From a virus, in the IMG/VR virus record IMGVR_UViG_3300047274_000324, positions 1 to 45,168 of that record: DNA of 45,168 bases; one strand, 5' to 3'. The position numbers and the translations under genes are program-made. This document shows, piece by piece, positions 23,590 through 32,549 of the stretch; the first letter of the stretch is position 1, and the number at the start of each line of letters is the position of its first letter. The notes under the pieces were generated by a model, which saw only the letters and a program-made list of their open reading frames with translations, was not told the DNA's origin and did no database searches.

Positions 23590-26500
23590 TTAAGTAATCG
23601 GGGTACCAGTGACGGTGGGTTTGAAGACCGAACCGAAGGCGCCGCTGCCGGCCAAACTGCCGAGCAGCCCGCCGAACACTTGAGCGTAGTCCCCAGTACG
23701 GCCCATCTTCGCAGCTTCGAGCGCGGCCTGCCGGTTGGCGGCAGCGATCTGCGCGGCATTGTAGGCGTTGACGTTGGTCTGGTAAACGTCCTGTGCGTAA
23801 GGCTGGAAGGGGTTGAACGCCTGCTGCACGTAGCCGTAGCCCGCGCCACCGCCCGCCAGCTGCTGGGCCTGATTGAACATCTGCGAGCTGAGGCCCACGT
23901 TCTGGGTCTGCATGCCGTACTGCTGACCAAGGGTGGCGGCGAATGGGTCAAACACATTGGTTTGCCGAGAACCCAAATTCTGGTACAGATTGTTCAAAGT
24001 TTGCTGCACGTTCGCCCGCGCTTCCTGCTCCCGCTGACGACGAAGCTGATCAGCGTTTAGAATTTCAGCATTGATGGCGCCCTGATTCATTACCATCCCG
24101 CGAGCGGCATACGCCTCACGAGCGGCCTGCTGAGCGGAACGTAGATCCCCTTCGGATAGTTCTCCAGTCTGGGCGCGGTAAAGTGCAGAAAGATCGAGTT
24201 TAAGTTGCGGAGTAACCGCAGCCTCTGCCGTCTGCATGCCGGAGTACAACTCCGGATTGATAGCGCGTCGGAGGGATTCAACCGTGAATAGGTTTCCGGC
24301 AGATCCGAGGATGTCACTCAGATTAGCCTCTCGCAACGCCCGGTTCGACTCAATGGTCTGAGTGGTGGCCGCTTGCGTGAAACCAGTCTGCATCGACTGC
24401 AGACCTTGTGGCCCACTAAACATGGTCCGGAGACGGTTGAGATCTGCACCACTATAGCCTCCTGCAGCAGTACCATAAACGTCCGTGATGGCGGGCTGCA
24501 TAGTCCGGAGATCGGACGTGCTGGTGGTCCCCTCGCGCAAGAAGTCGCGATACTTGTACGGCTCAAGCGTCGGCAGAGTATACGTGGGCGCCGTCTGCGT
24601 CGGAATGTTGAGATTGATGTTGGTCGACCCAGTATTTGCAGTAGACACGGGAGTAGGAATTATAATTGGAGTTGGGATAGTCCCAGTTACTGTAGCGGTT
24701 TCCCCCGGGCGGGGTGGAGTCGTGATAATTACGGGGGGGCTGATAGCGGTCGTAGTCTGGGGCTCAGGGATCGGAGTTTTGTTGTGCGATAAAAATCCCT
24801 CACAAACGTATGTGTGGGCGTCATCTACTGTGATGGACACTACGTCCCCGATTCCGAATTGGTCAATGCTAACTACTTGTTGTCCGGACAACTTCTGGCC
24901 GATTTGAACGTCTTTGGCTTCAACCCAATCGTCTCCGACCTTGAACTTATGACTGGTGGAACAAGAGATACCACCAACATCCGTGGTAATTTTGACCCGT
25001 TCAGCTTTTTCCAAAGAGACGCGAGTGACAGGATAGTTACCCCAATTACCAGTATGTTCGTGGGCCGTATAGACCCACATGCCGGGTCGGAGATCCCCCG
25101 CATTTATTAACTCCCCGTCCATGAGCAAGATGCCCATGTCTGGAGTAGGACAAGTTATGATGACGGTAGTCGTTGCGGTATTGTCTGGTTTTTGAGTTTC
25201 GACCGGTGCCGTCTCTGTAGGCGTAGGCGTGGTGTTTGTAGGCGCCAAAATAATCGGGCCGGGACCAGTAGTAGTTGGGTTGTTTTCCGGCCTAGTAGTT
25301 GCAGTGCTGGGGCTGGTAACAGTGGGGGTAGGAGTAAAAATGATTGGGTTGGTAGTGGTAGTATTCTGATTTAGATCAGTACTGGTCGGAGTCCGAGGTG
25401 TAGGAGTAGTAGGGGTAGGAGTAGGGGTAGTAGCGGTATTGGTTGAAGTCTGAGTAACTTTGCCGCCACCACCGAGAGGCGGGATAAAGATCACCGTATT
25501 GGTCGACGTAGGTGTCGTCTCGGTGCTGACTCCGGTGGTACTCGTGGTGGTCGTACCCGTGATCGCCGTATTTGTGGTAATCGTACCCCCGCCTATACCC
25601 GTACCGCCGCCTATACCCGTACCGCCGCCTATACCCGTACCCCCACCGGTACCTGTACCCGTGCTACCCGTGCCACCACCTGTACCACTGCTCGAAGGCT
25701 GACCAATCTTGGTCAGATCAGGCAGGCCGAACTTACCACCCTGCGTGCCAAGGATGCCGAGGATTGTGAGTACTAGTGCTGCTGTCGGTGAAAGGCCGGG
25801 GATTGGGATTATGATCGGAACTCCCACGGAGTTCTGACCAGTCGTCGTGTTTCTTTTGGCATAGTCTTCCAACTTACTCCTTACATAATCTACGTCTTCT
25901 TGAATCATCCGACCCTCATTATTAAGGATGCGGAGGGTTCCGGCATCTGCTCTAGCAAGACCTTCTACCTGTGGAGTTGCTCCGGGGGGTGTCAAAACCG
26001 CTTCCAAAAGAAGGCGGTCATTCAAAACGCCTTTTAAGTCGTCAGGGACAGTAACATACCTTTCATTCCCTTGAACTTGAGTTGTTTGACCCGGTGTAAT
26101 GGGACCAACTTGATTATACTGTCCACGTAATGCCTCTTCACGAATGGATTGCTCGCGCTGCAAACGCGCCTGTTCTTCCGCCCGAAGACGGGTCTGTTGC
26201 TCTGCCTGAATACGCGCTTGTTCTTCCGCCTGAAGACGCGCCCGTTCTTCTGCCTGAAGACGTGTTTGCTCTGCCTGAATACGCGCCTGTTCTTCTGCCT
26301 GAAGACGTGTTTGCTCTGCCTGAATACGCGCCTGTTCTTCTGCCTGAAGACGTGTTTGCTCTGCCTGAATACGCGCCTGTTCTTCTGCCTGAAGACGGGC
26401 CTGTTGCTCGGCCCGAAGCCGGGCCTGTTCATCCGCCTGAAGACGAGCCCGTTCTTCGGCTTGAACACGCGCCTGCTCCGCCCGAATACGCGCCTGCTCC

Positions 26501-28296
26501 GCCCGAATACGCGCTTGTTCCTCTGCCTGAAGACGTGTTTGCTCTTCCGCCTGAAGGCGGGCTTCTTGCTCACGCCGTAAACGCTCTTGCTCTTCTGCTG
26601 CCCTGATGCGGGCTTCCTCTTCGAGCTGTAAACGCCGCTGCTCTGACGCTAGCCGCTTCTCCTCCTGTATCCGAAGTTGTTCTTGTTCCAGCCGCAAACG
26701 TTCTTGCTCTTCTGCCGCCCTGATGCGGGCTTCCTCTTCAAGTCGCAAACGTTCTTGCTCCGCCACCCGCTTTCTTTCCTCTTCCGCTAGCATGGCCAGA
26801 CGCTCAGCCTCTATCTGACGGGCATATTCCAACCGGGATTGTTCATCTGCCAGTCGTCGAGCTTCTGCATCTGCTGCTGCTTGGGCCTCCAACCGGGCTC
26901 GTTCTTCCTCCTCAAACCGCAAACGCGCTGGCTCCGACTCTAACCGTTTCTGTTCCCGTATCCGATCCGCTTCTTCCAACCGCAAACGCTCTTGCTCTTC
27001 TGGAGAGATGGTCGGCGTGGTAGGGGTAGTAGGAGTGGTAGGGGTAGTAGGAGTGGTAGGGGTAGTAGGAGTGGTAGGGGTAGTAGGAGTGGTAGGGGTC
27101 GGAATATTCGGGTCAGGGGTGACTACATTTGGCTGAGTAATCCCAGTACTCAGCAACTGTTTCAGCCGCTCGTTCAGATTGAATATCCGGCCTTCAATTT
27201 CGCTGATTCGCCGCGGGGCTTCCGGATCCGTTGGATCAATTGCGATTAACTCCTGATTGAGGAGGTCAATGGCGCTTTGCGTAGTCAGGGCGCTACTTAC
27301 TCCGTCGGCCCCGATAATCGCTGCATCGCCCGGACGAACTTCCCCACCGCCGCCCGGAGTAATCGGGCCGATTGACGTAGTGGTGGTGGTGCGAGCAGTA
27401 GTGGCTTGTTCTGCATCGCGTTGCGCTTGCTGTCGGGCAGCCTCTTCAGCTGTAAGACGGGCTCTTTCTTCAGCTGCTAACCGACCAGCCTCTTGCTCCT
27501 CGGAAAGACGGATACGCTCACGCTCTTCAGCCAAAAGTTGATTCTGCCGCTCCTCTTCCAAAAGGCGCTGCCTATCTTCTTCAGCGAGACGTTCCGCCTC
27601 GATCTGCCTCGCATACTCCAAGCGAGCCTCCTCTTCAGCCACTCGCCGAACTTCATCTTCGGTAGCTTTTCGAGCCTGCTCTTCAGCCATCCGTCGAGTT
27701 TCCTCTTCACCGGCTACTCGGGTCCGTTCTTCAGCGGCTAGGCGGGCGGCCTCTTGCTCCTCGGAAAGACGGATACGCTCACGCTCTTCGGCCAAAAGTT
27801 GATTCTGCCTCTGCTCTTCCAAAAGCTGCTGCCTATTTTCTTCAGCGAGGCGTTCTGCCTCGATCTGCCTCGCATACTCTAAGCGGGCTTCCTCTTCAGC
27901 AGCGATCCGGGCTTCCTCTTCAGCAGCGATCCGGGCTTCCTCTTCAGCAGCGATCCGGGCTTCCTCTTCAGCAGCGATCCGGGCTTCCTCTTCAGCAGCG
28001 ATCCGGGCTTCCTCTTCAGCAGCGATCCGGGCTTCTTCGCCCAAACGAATCTGATCTGCCTCGTCAATTAGCGCCTGCTCATCCGGCCCAACCTCTTCTA
28101 CAGACGTAGATTCTTCTGCGGGAACAAGCTCTTCTACGGGGGGTTGCTCGGAAATCACTTCCTCGAAGTCCGCCTCACCCAAAGAGGGTACATCCAAGAC
28201 GTCAAAATACCCTGACTCTTCCGCAAGCACATCCTCGAACAGGGCGGGATCCTGTTCGACCAATGAGACGAACTCCTCAAACGTCAGTTCGTCCAT
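23590..28296 (-). CDS. 1568-aa virion-type protein with coiled-coil repeats, Hint domain and gp14-like C-terminus
   Basis: Three zones. Residues about 1-780: an acidic start then very long Glu/Arg/Ala heptads (EEEARIAAEEEARIAAEEE, EEQARIQAEQTRLQAEEQ), interrupted by a TPTTPT linker near 403-427. About 780-1048: a beta/hydrophobic part (VPIIIPIPGLSPTAALVLTI), GGGTGIGGGTGI repeats and T/P/N-rich linkers. Residues 1049-1172: a complete minimal Hint domain. After it: a T/P linker, then an Ala/Gln-rich helical end (QTNVNAYNAAQIAAANRQAA) of the type seen in T7 gp14-like internal proteins, closing with a GGLLGSLAGSGAFGSVF segment. Likely an internal virion protein. Hint action would separate the repeat arm from the C-terminal part. 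Confidence 0.75.
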   Translation of the reverse strand: MDELTFEEFVSLVEQDPALFEDVLAEESGYFDVLDVPSLGEADFEEVISEQPPVEELVPAEESTSVEEVGPDEQALIDEADQIRLGEEARIAAEEEARIAAEEEARIAAEEEARIAAEEEARIAAEEEARIAAEEEARLEYARQIEAERLAEENRQQLLEEQRQNQLLAEERERIRLSEEQEAARLAAEERTRVAGEEETRRMAEEQARKATEDEVRRVAEEEARLEYARQIEAERLAEEDRQRLLEEERQNQLLAEERERIRLSEEQEAGRLAAEERARLTAEEAARQQAQRDAEQATTARTTTTTSIGPITPGGGGEVRPGDAAIIGADGVSSALTTQSAIDLLNQELIAIDPTDPEAPRRISEIEGRIFNLNERLKQLLSTGITQPNVVTPDPNIPTPTTPTTPTTPTTPTTPTTPTTPTTPTTPTISPEEQERLRLEEADRIREQKRLESEPARLRFEEEERARLEAQAAADAEARRLADEQSRLEYARQIEAERLAMLAEEERKRVAEQERLRLEEEARIRAAEEQERLRLEQEQLRIQEEKRLASEQRRLQLEEEARIRAAEEQERLRREQEARLQAEEQTRLQAEEQARIRAEQARIRAEQARVQAEERARLQADEQARLRAEQQARLQAEEQARIQAEQTRLQAEEQARIQAEQTRLQAEEQARIQAEQTRLQAEERARLQAEEQARIQAEQQTRLRAEEQARLQREQSIREEALRGQYNQVGPITPGQTTQVQGNERYVTVPDDLKGVLNDRLLLEAVLTPPGATPQVEGLARADAGTLRILNNEGRMIQEDVDYVRSKLEDYAKRNTTTGQNSVGVPIIIPIPGLSPTAALVLTILGILGTQGGKFGLPDLTKIGQPSSSGTGGGTGSTGTGTGGGTGIGGGTGIGGGTGIGGGTITTNTAITGTTTTSTTGVSTETTPTSTNTVIFIPPLGGGGKVTQTSTNTATTPTPTPTTPTPRTPTSTDLNQNTTTTNPIIFTPTPTVTSPSTATTRPENNPTTTGPGPIILAPTNTTPTPTETAPVETQKPDNTATTTVIITCPTPDMGILLMDGELINAGDLRPGMWVYTAHEHTGNWGNYPVTRVSLEKAERVKITTDVGGISCSTSHKFKVGDDWVEAKDVQIGQKLSGQQVVSIDQFGIGDVVSITVDDAHTYVCEGFLSHNKTPIPEPQTTTAISPPVIITTPPRPGETATVTGTIPTPIIIPTPVSTANTGSTNINLNIPTQTAPTYTLPTLEPYKYRDFLREGTTSTSDLRTMQPAITDVYGTAAGGYSGADLNRLRTMFSGPQGLQSMQTGFTQAATTQTIESNRALREANLSDILGSAGNLFTVESLRRAINPELYSGMQTAEAAVTPQLKLDLSALYRAQTGELSEGDLRSAQQAAREAYAARGMVMNQGAINAEILNADQLRRQREQEARANVQQTLNNLYQNLGSRQTNVFDPFAATLGQQYGMQTQNVGLSSQMFNQAQQLAGGGAGYGYVQQAFNPFQPYAQDVYQTNVNAYNAAQIAAANRQAALEAAKMGRTGDYAQVFGGLLGSLAGSGAFGSVFKPTVTGTPIT
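24781..25152 (-). other. Hint (intein-like) domain, 124 residues, within the 1568-aa protein
   Basis: Begins at Cys1049 (CPTPDMGILLMDGELINAGD, block A), continues GMWVYTAHEH, has block B ISCSTSHKFKVGDDWVEAKD (with the T/S-x-x-H histidine), then VQIGQKLSG, block F VVSITVDDAHTYVCEGFLSHN and ends in His1171-Asn1172. There is no homing endonuclease. The next residue is Lys, not Cys/Ser/Thr, so it is not a canonical intein; it resembles bacterial intein-like (BIL) or Hint autoprocessing domains. It is flanked on both sides by T/P-rich linkers. Confidence 0.85.
26251..26385 (-). repeat. 45-bp tandem repeat, three perfect units
   Basis: Three identical 45-bp units (26251-26295, 26296-26340, 26341-26385), in frame, each coding for 15 residues of the EEQARIQAEQTRLQA type. 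Diverged copies continue on both sides (about 26150-26560). Recent unequal exchange or slippage is suggested by the perfect identity. Confidence 0.9.
27019..27090 (-). repeat. 18-bp tandem repeat, four perfect units
   Basis: Unit of 18 bp repeated four times without mismatch, then a partial copy; in frame, coding the TPTTPT linker that separates two coiled-coil blocks of the 1568-aa protein. A related GGGTGI repeat lies near 25585-25645. Confidence 0.9.
27887..28030 (-). repeat. 24-bp tandem repeat, six perfect units
   Basis: Six identical 24-bp units, in frame, coding the octapeptide EARIAAEE in register near residues 89-136 of the 1568-aa protein. Eight residues per unit is not a multiple of seven, so the helix would shift its face along the repeat unless it forms a single straight charged helix. 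Perfect identity points to recent expansion. Confidence 0.92.
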
Positions 28297-28303
28297 GGCT
28301 TAA

Positions 28304-28813
28304 TTACCCCGCGGCACCTGACCGATAGAGTTCGCAGTAATTGGTGCCATCGTATACGAATGCGATCTGGAAGTACTTATTCGCCCCAGTCAAGGTATAC
28401 GTGCCCGTAGCTTTGAAACCCGTGCCGAATGTGATCACGTTACCTCCGGTACCATCCGTGGTAAAGCTGTAGATAAGGATGTGCCCAGCGGTAGAAGGGG
28501 TTGCTCCAACACTTATTGTAGAAGCGGTAGACCCCGTACATGCTACTCTCAAAATATTGGCGCCATTTCCGCCAGCAGAGATCGTGCCCGAAAAAGTCCG
28601 CGTAGTATACCTTTGGATCAGAGTACTTCCAATGGTTAGTCCTTGAATTGTCAGTGAAGTAGCAAGTTGATCGCTTGTAACTTGCCCATTCGATAACGTA
28701 ACAATTGGGGTCGCCAGCAAGTTTAACTTGGAAAAGGTGATTGGATCGTCTGTCCCGGTAAAAACATAACTCGGGGTAACATTGGCAACAGAGGCAGATT
28801 GAATGTAACTCAT
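28304..28813 (-). CDS. 169-aa beta-rich virion or fibre-like protein
   Basis: Ser/Thr/Gly-rich and beta-like throughout: ITFSKLNLLATPIVTLSNGQ, IGSTLIQRYTTRTFSGTISA, STISVGATPSTAGHILIYSF, ending KYFQIAFVYDGTNYCELYRS. The pattern resembles fibre or decoration modules. It lies between the nozzle-like gene and the 1568-aa protein and shares their A+T-richer base use. No named family. No SD is visible before its ATG. Confidence 0.6.
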   Translation of the reverse strand: MSYIQSASVANVTPSYVFTGTDDPITFSKLNLLATPIVTLSNGQVTSDQLATSLTIQGLTIGSTLIQRYTTRTFSGTISAGGNGANILRVACTGSTASTISVGATPSTAGHILIYSFTTDGTGGNVITFGTGFKATGTYTLTGANKYFQIAFVYDGTNYCELYRSGAAG

Positions 28814-28824
28814 ATTTTAGAGCG

Positions 28825-31635
28825 TTAGATTTGCACCAAATTTGACCGCTGTCCGGGTCTTGATTCAAAACCTACGGACATAATATTTATAGTTCCTTGC
28901 GTATTTTGAATCTCAAACCAGCTTAAACGGCCTTGGCGAAAAGACATCAAAGGTAAACGTATTTCTTGAATTACGTCTGGGTTAAAACCACTTCCGGATT
29001 TTATGCTATTAGGCCCAGTAGAGTAGTCTTTACGGTATGCCCGATTGTAATCGTTATTGGTATTGGTTAAATCGTAAGGGGTGTCATTAAATTTCCATGA
29101 CTCTGATCGCGTATATGCCTGATTTGAAAGCAGCGTCGAACTTTCAGATACTCCTTCCGTATATGCGACTACTGAAAAGTTAGGGCGGTTAGTACCGATA
29201 TCTAAATACGCCCGGCGTTGAAAATGAGTGTCTCCAGTAGTGTCGTAGGCTCGAGTTACTAATTTAGTTTGTATATTCGCCCGGTTATTGGTGCCATACC
29301 AGTATTGGGAGGAAGTACCTGTAGAAAAATGAGCCCATCTAAAAACTCCCGGTATATCTTCCGACCCTTCATCAGTCACAAATATGCGGCCGTCTTCCGT
29401 GACCGCATGCATACGCTGCAGGCCGAGATAGTCCAGCACCGCCCAACGCTGGATACACATATTAACTATGCCGCTAAAATTCCATTCACCGTACCATTGA
29501 GATGTTACAAAATTGTAGACGGCTACACAGTTGCAAAAAAGAGACCCATCTACTGGTAGAGCGACATAAAGTTTATTGTCTGCATACCCAATAGATATCT
29601 TCCATGCATAAGCCCAATTAACCCGGTCCATGATCTTTTTGATCTTGAACGAAAGAGGGAGCGTCTTGTGCTGTACCGAGTTATTTGTGGCCGTAAGCGT
29701 GATCAGGTTGACGTTCCTGTAGGAAACATACGCTACGTCAGGACCAACCGAAGTCACCGCATTTATTCCGACAAGTCCGACTTGGCGGGTAATTTCGGTG
29801 GCGGTTACATCGGCCAATGACCCATCAACATTGCTAAGGGCAAGAATGCTTTTATTCTTAAACACCAATAGGGTTTTATCGCCGAATGGAAACGTAGCGA
29901 CAATGTAGTCGGAAGACCCGGTATTTAAGTTAAAGCTATTGGTGATAGTCTCGTAAGTCTCAAAATCTAAAACGTCAGAAGCCAGTATTTCATCCTTACC
30001 TTTTTTCACCCATAGCCGGTTTTGGTAATAGGTAGCTTGATCACTATTGGGTATGATCTGAAATCCTGAACTCGGAGTTGGAGTAGGTACGAGGACAAAA
30101 GAAGAAGACCAATCCCCATCCCAATACAGTGGGGCGTCGTCCGGGCCTCGGAACAAGTATACTAAATTGTTGCACTGGACGATTGTTGATTGGGCTGAAA
30201 CGTAGTTGGTCCCCAAACTAACTAGCCTAGGCAACATTCCAGAACCGTAGAACCCAACACTCCCAGCTCCTACTAGCATGATCCATTTATTACCGGGGGT
30301 ATCGGGATCTGAATATACTCCAGAACCGTATGCAGATTCAAAACCGTTTAATACCTTAAAGTAGTATTGATCATTAGCAACCCCACCAAATCCTGAGCCG
30401 TAAGAATAAGCTATTAAATTATTATTTTCTAATGCGATCAACCTATTGCTTCCAGTAAGACGATAGAGTATGGAATCCCCATACAGAGTGCTGAATAATG
30501 GGTCTCCGGTTATACTCCCAATTGTGGCCCCACCAGAAACAGCTAGGCTAAATATAAAAGACCCTTGATAAAAAACTATTTTACAATACCCGAGCGATAC
30601 CGAAGAAATCGGGATACGCAAATTTGTTCGGTAACTTAAAGACCAGTTTATTCCGTCTGTCGACTTATATATAACCCACTTATTTGAATTTTCTGAGAGG
30701 GTATACTCAGTAAGAATCATTAAAAACACCCCGTTACCAAACGATATTCCGGGAATATATAGATTACTTACTTGAACCGGACTAATCCCTGAACCAAGAT
30801 ACCAAGTAATTCCATCATAAGAATAGCTCGGTAAAAATTCTTTGAATGGGGAAGTTGAAAGTTCTCTCCTCGATGCTGCGGAAAATATTCCGTTAGAATA
30901 GATAATGTTGCATGGGCAATGCGTAAGTGTATAGGATGTCCAACTAGCCCCCGGTGTAGGATTAGTCGCCCCATTATATATGGAGATTATAACACCGTAT
31001 ACGGGGGAAGACGTATTTAAGTTCGTCCACCCTAAAACAGTCCTGTCCGATGAAGTTTCGCAACTTGTATACCACCCCGCAGCAGCAGGTAGGCCCGTAG
31101 GGGTAGTCCACGTTATCCCATCAGTAGATACCCGGAGGAACCCGACTCGTGCACCTGTTGCGGGTATTTCTTCAGACCCAAACAAAATAAAATAGTACCC
31201 GTTGAAAGAGATTTGTACATCAAATTTATAAGCACCGAAGTCGTATTGTTGAGTTCGAGTATCTAGATTATCGCTTGTACAAACAAGTAGGCTGCTACTG
31301 GAAGGATCCGTATTTCTAAAGCTTACATATATCCCGTTCCCATAAACTATTCCTTGGGTATTCGTATAGCTTGTTATTGGGGCATACGACGGGTTGTATA
31401 GAGTACTCTGCTTTATTACCGCAATTGGATGAGTTTCGTTAGATAGTCCCGGCAGACACACAAACCCCCCTCGCGTCACCGCGTCTTGCGAGGTGAAGTC
31501 CATGTTGACCGCCTGCTGAACTTCACCTTGGGCGATGTTCTCGCTGGCGTTGTACTCATCAACACCCTTGAAGGCGCCATCCCCGACGACCTGCGGTTGG
31601 TCATCGCGTTCGCCGTATGACCGATACCGATTCAT
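28825..31635 (-). CDS. Tail nozzle / stabilisation-like protein, 936 aa
   Basis: Beta-propeller-like protein. The N-terminus has GVDEYNASENIAQGEVQQAV followed by NMDFTSQDAVTRGGF, a form typical of phage nozzle/stabilisation proteins (T7 gp12-like or P22 gp10-like roles). The C-terminal half carries YYQNRLWVKKGKDEILASDV with LDFETY, DKTLLVFKNKSILALSNVDG and VAVYNFVTSQWYGEWNFSG, hallmarks of the same group. The middle (about 60-480) contains repeated blades with ISYNGxxF/DGITW-like signatures (SYDGITWYLG, STDGINWSLS, STDGITWTTP) that look like an inserted BNR/Kelch-type propeller. The gene is clearly A+T-richer than the head genes. Confidence 0.75.
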   Translation of the reverse strand: MNRYRSYGERDDQPQVVGDGAFKGVDEYNASENIAQGEVQQAVNMDFTSQDAVTRGGFVCLPGLSNETHPIAVIKQSTLYNPSYAPITSYTNTQGIVYGNGIYVSFRNTDPSSSSLLVCTSDNLDTRTQQYDFGAYKFDVQISFNGYYFILFGSEEIPATGARVGFLRVSTDGITWTTPTGLPAAAGWYTSCETSSDRTVLGWTNLNTSSPVYGVIISIYNGATNPTPGASWTSYTLTHCPCNIIYSNGIFSAASRRELSTSPFKEFLPSYSYDGITWYLGSGISPVQVSNLYIPGISFGNGVFLMILTEYTLSENSNKWVIYKSTDGINWSLSYRTNLRIPISSVSLGYCKIVFYQGSFIFSLAVSGGATIGSITGDPLFSTLYGDSILYRLTGSNRLIALENNNLIAYSYGSGFGGVANDQYYFKVLNGFESAYGSGVYSDPDTPGNKWIMLVGAGSVGFYGSGMLPRLVSLGTNYVSAQSTIVQCNNLVYLFRGPDDAPLYWDGDWSSSFVLVPTPTPSSGFQIIPNSDQATYYQNRLWVKKGKDEILASDVLDFETYETITNSFNLNTGSSDYIVATFPFGDKTLLVFKNKSILALSNVDGSLADVTATEITRQVGLVGINAVTSVGPDVAYVSYRNVNLITLTATNNSVQHKTLPLSFKIKKIMDRVNWAYAWKISIGYADNKLYVALPVDGSLFCNCVAVYNFVTSQWYGEWNFSGIVNMCIQRWAVLDYLGLQRMHAVTEDGRIFVTDEGSEDIPGVFRWAHFSTGTSSQYWYGTNNRANIQTKLVTRAYDTTGDTHFQRRAYLDIGTNRPNFSVVAYTEGVSESSTLLSNQAYTRSESWKFNDTPYDLTNTNNDYNRAYRKDYSTGPNSIKSGSGFNPDVIQEIRLPLMSFRQGRLSWFEIQNTQGTINIMSVGFESRPGQRSNLVQI

Positions 31636-31641
31636 CGGTCG

Positions 31642-31956
31642 TTACGCTTGGAACTCGCTCAGGTGTACGCTGACGGTCGCCGTGGTGGATTGGATCAGCT
31701 TCATCGACGTGGCCGCCGCATAGCTCCACCAGTAGTGCTCCGTGTCGTACAGCTTGTGGCCGTTGGTCGAGGTGGGCGTGGAGTCGTCAAACGTGACCAA
31801 CACATCGCCGCCCTGAATGTCGATCCAGACCATGTCGGTGCGCTCGTTCAGCGCGGAGAACTGCACCGCCGTACCCGCAACCGTCAGGCGTTGATCTGCA
31901 ACCGGCGCGCTAAGCGAACGCGACGGGCGGGGGTATACGTTGTTGATATTCATCAT
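31642..31956 (-). CDS. Conserved small phage virion-type protein, 104 aa
   Basis: A compact beta protein with the pattern RTDMVWIDIQGGDVLVTFDD, then GHKLYDTEHYWWSYAAATSM and KLIQSTTATVSVHLSEFQA. Such proteins are common in podovirus-like genomes beside nozzle and adaptor genes and are probably minor virion components; the function is not established. Start ATG 31956 is followed directly by a second ATG. Confidence 0.7.
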   Translation of the reverse strand: MMNINNVYPRPSRSLSAPVADQRLTVAGTAVQFSALNERTDMVWIDIQGGDVLVTFDDSTPTSTNGHKLYDTEHYWWSYAAATSMKLIQSTTATVSVHLSEFQA

Positions 31957-31991
31957 GGTCGTGAAGGATTAAAGGTAGGACGTGCGGGGGA

Positions 31992-32543
31992 TTACTCTTC
32001 CGGCTCCGGTTCAGGCATCGCGATTTTACCAGAACGAAAAGCTGCAGGGTTAACGCTCGGAGGATACACAATTGGCGAGGGCATCGGCGGCGGCCCGGAA
32101 ATCGGACCGCCCGGATACCCGCGCGGGATCTCCGGCGGGAAATAGTAATTTGGCGCAGACGGCATCCCACCCATGTTCTGGGCGTAGGCCGGCGGAAGGT
32201 ACGTCTGCGGACGGTACATCGCCATCAGCGAAGCGATGACATTATCCCTTTCTTCATCCGTACCTTCAAAATACCCTTCCTGTTCCAACATGCTAAGCCT
32301 ATTGCCAACGGCCGGCGAGAAAGGGGGAGGGGCCGGCGGGCGCTCCATCGGCATGGGGTAGTACGACACCGTGGCGGTGGTACTAGGCAATGGGGTTAAG
32401 AATGACGTAGGGGCTTGTTCTTGCGCAAGTATACGCTCCCGATTTCGCATGGCTTGTTCTTGCGCAAGTATACGCTCCCGATTTCGCATGGCGTCCTCTT
32501 GGGAAAGTATATTTTGGGCGTTGGTAGGGTAGAACGGGCTCAT
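31992..32543 (-). CDS. Pro/Tyr-rich 183-aa protein with duplicated AMRNRERILAQEQ segment
   Basis: The N-terminus holds two identical 13-aa helical repeats (AMRNRERILAQEQ) preceded by a related copy. The rest is low-complexity Pro/Tyr/Met (YYPMPMERPPAPPPF, PEIPRGYPGGPISGPPP) with one helical part (EGTDEERDNVIASLMAMYRP). It looks disordered, perhaps a virion-linked flexible protein. No family recognised. Confidence 0.6.
   Translation of the reverse strand: MSPFYPTNAQNILSQEDAMRNRERILAQEQAMRNRERILAQEQAPTSFLTPLPSTTATVSYYPMPMERPPAPPPFSPAVGNRLSMLEQEGYFEGTDEERDNVIASLMAMYRPQTYLPPAYAQNMGGMPSAPNYYFPPEIPRGYPGGPISGPPPMPSPIVYPPSVNPAAFRSGKIAMPEPEPEE
32412..32489 (-). repeat. 39-bp tandem repeat, two perfect units
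   Basis: Two identical 39-bp units (32412-32450, 32451-32489) coding AMRNRERILAQEQ twice at the N-terminus of the Pro/Tyr-rich protein. In frame, so length changes would not break the gene. Confidence 0.9.
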
Positions 32544-32549
32544 GGTGAT

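Noticed and set aside
26130-26606. Repeat-rich + strand ORF resembling a repetitive surface protein
   Set aside because: It is the antisense reading of the EEQAR repeats of the 1568-aa gene.
27887-28030. Evenly spaced repeats that could suggest a CRISPR array
   Set aside because: Units are directly adjacent with no spacers and are in frame inside a coding sequence.
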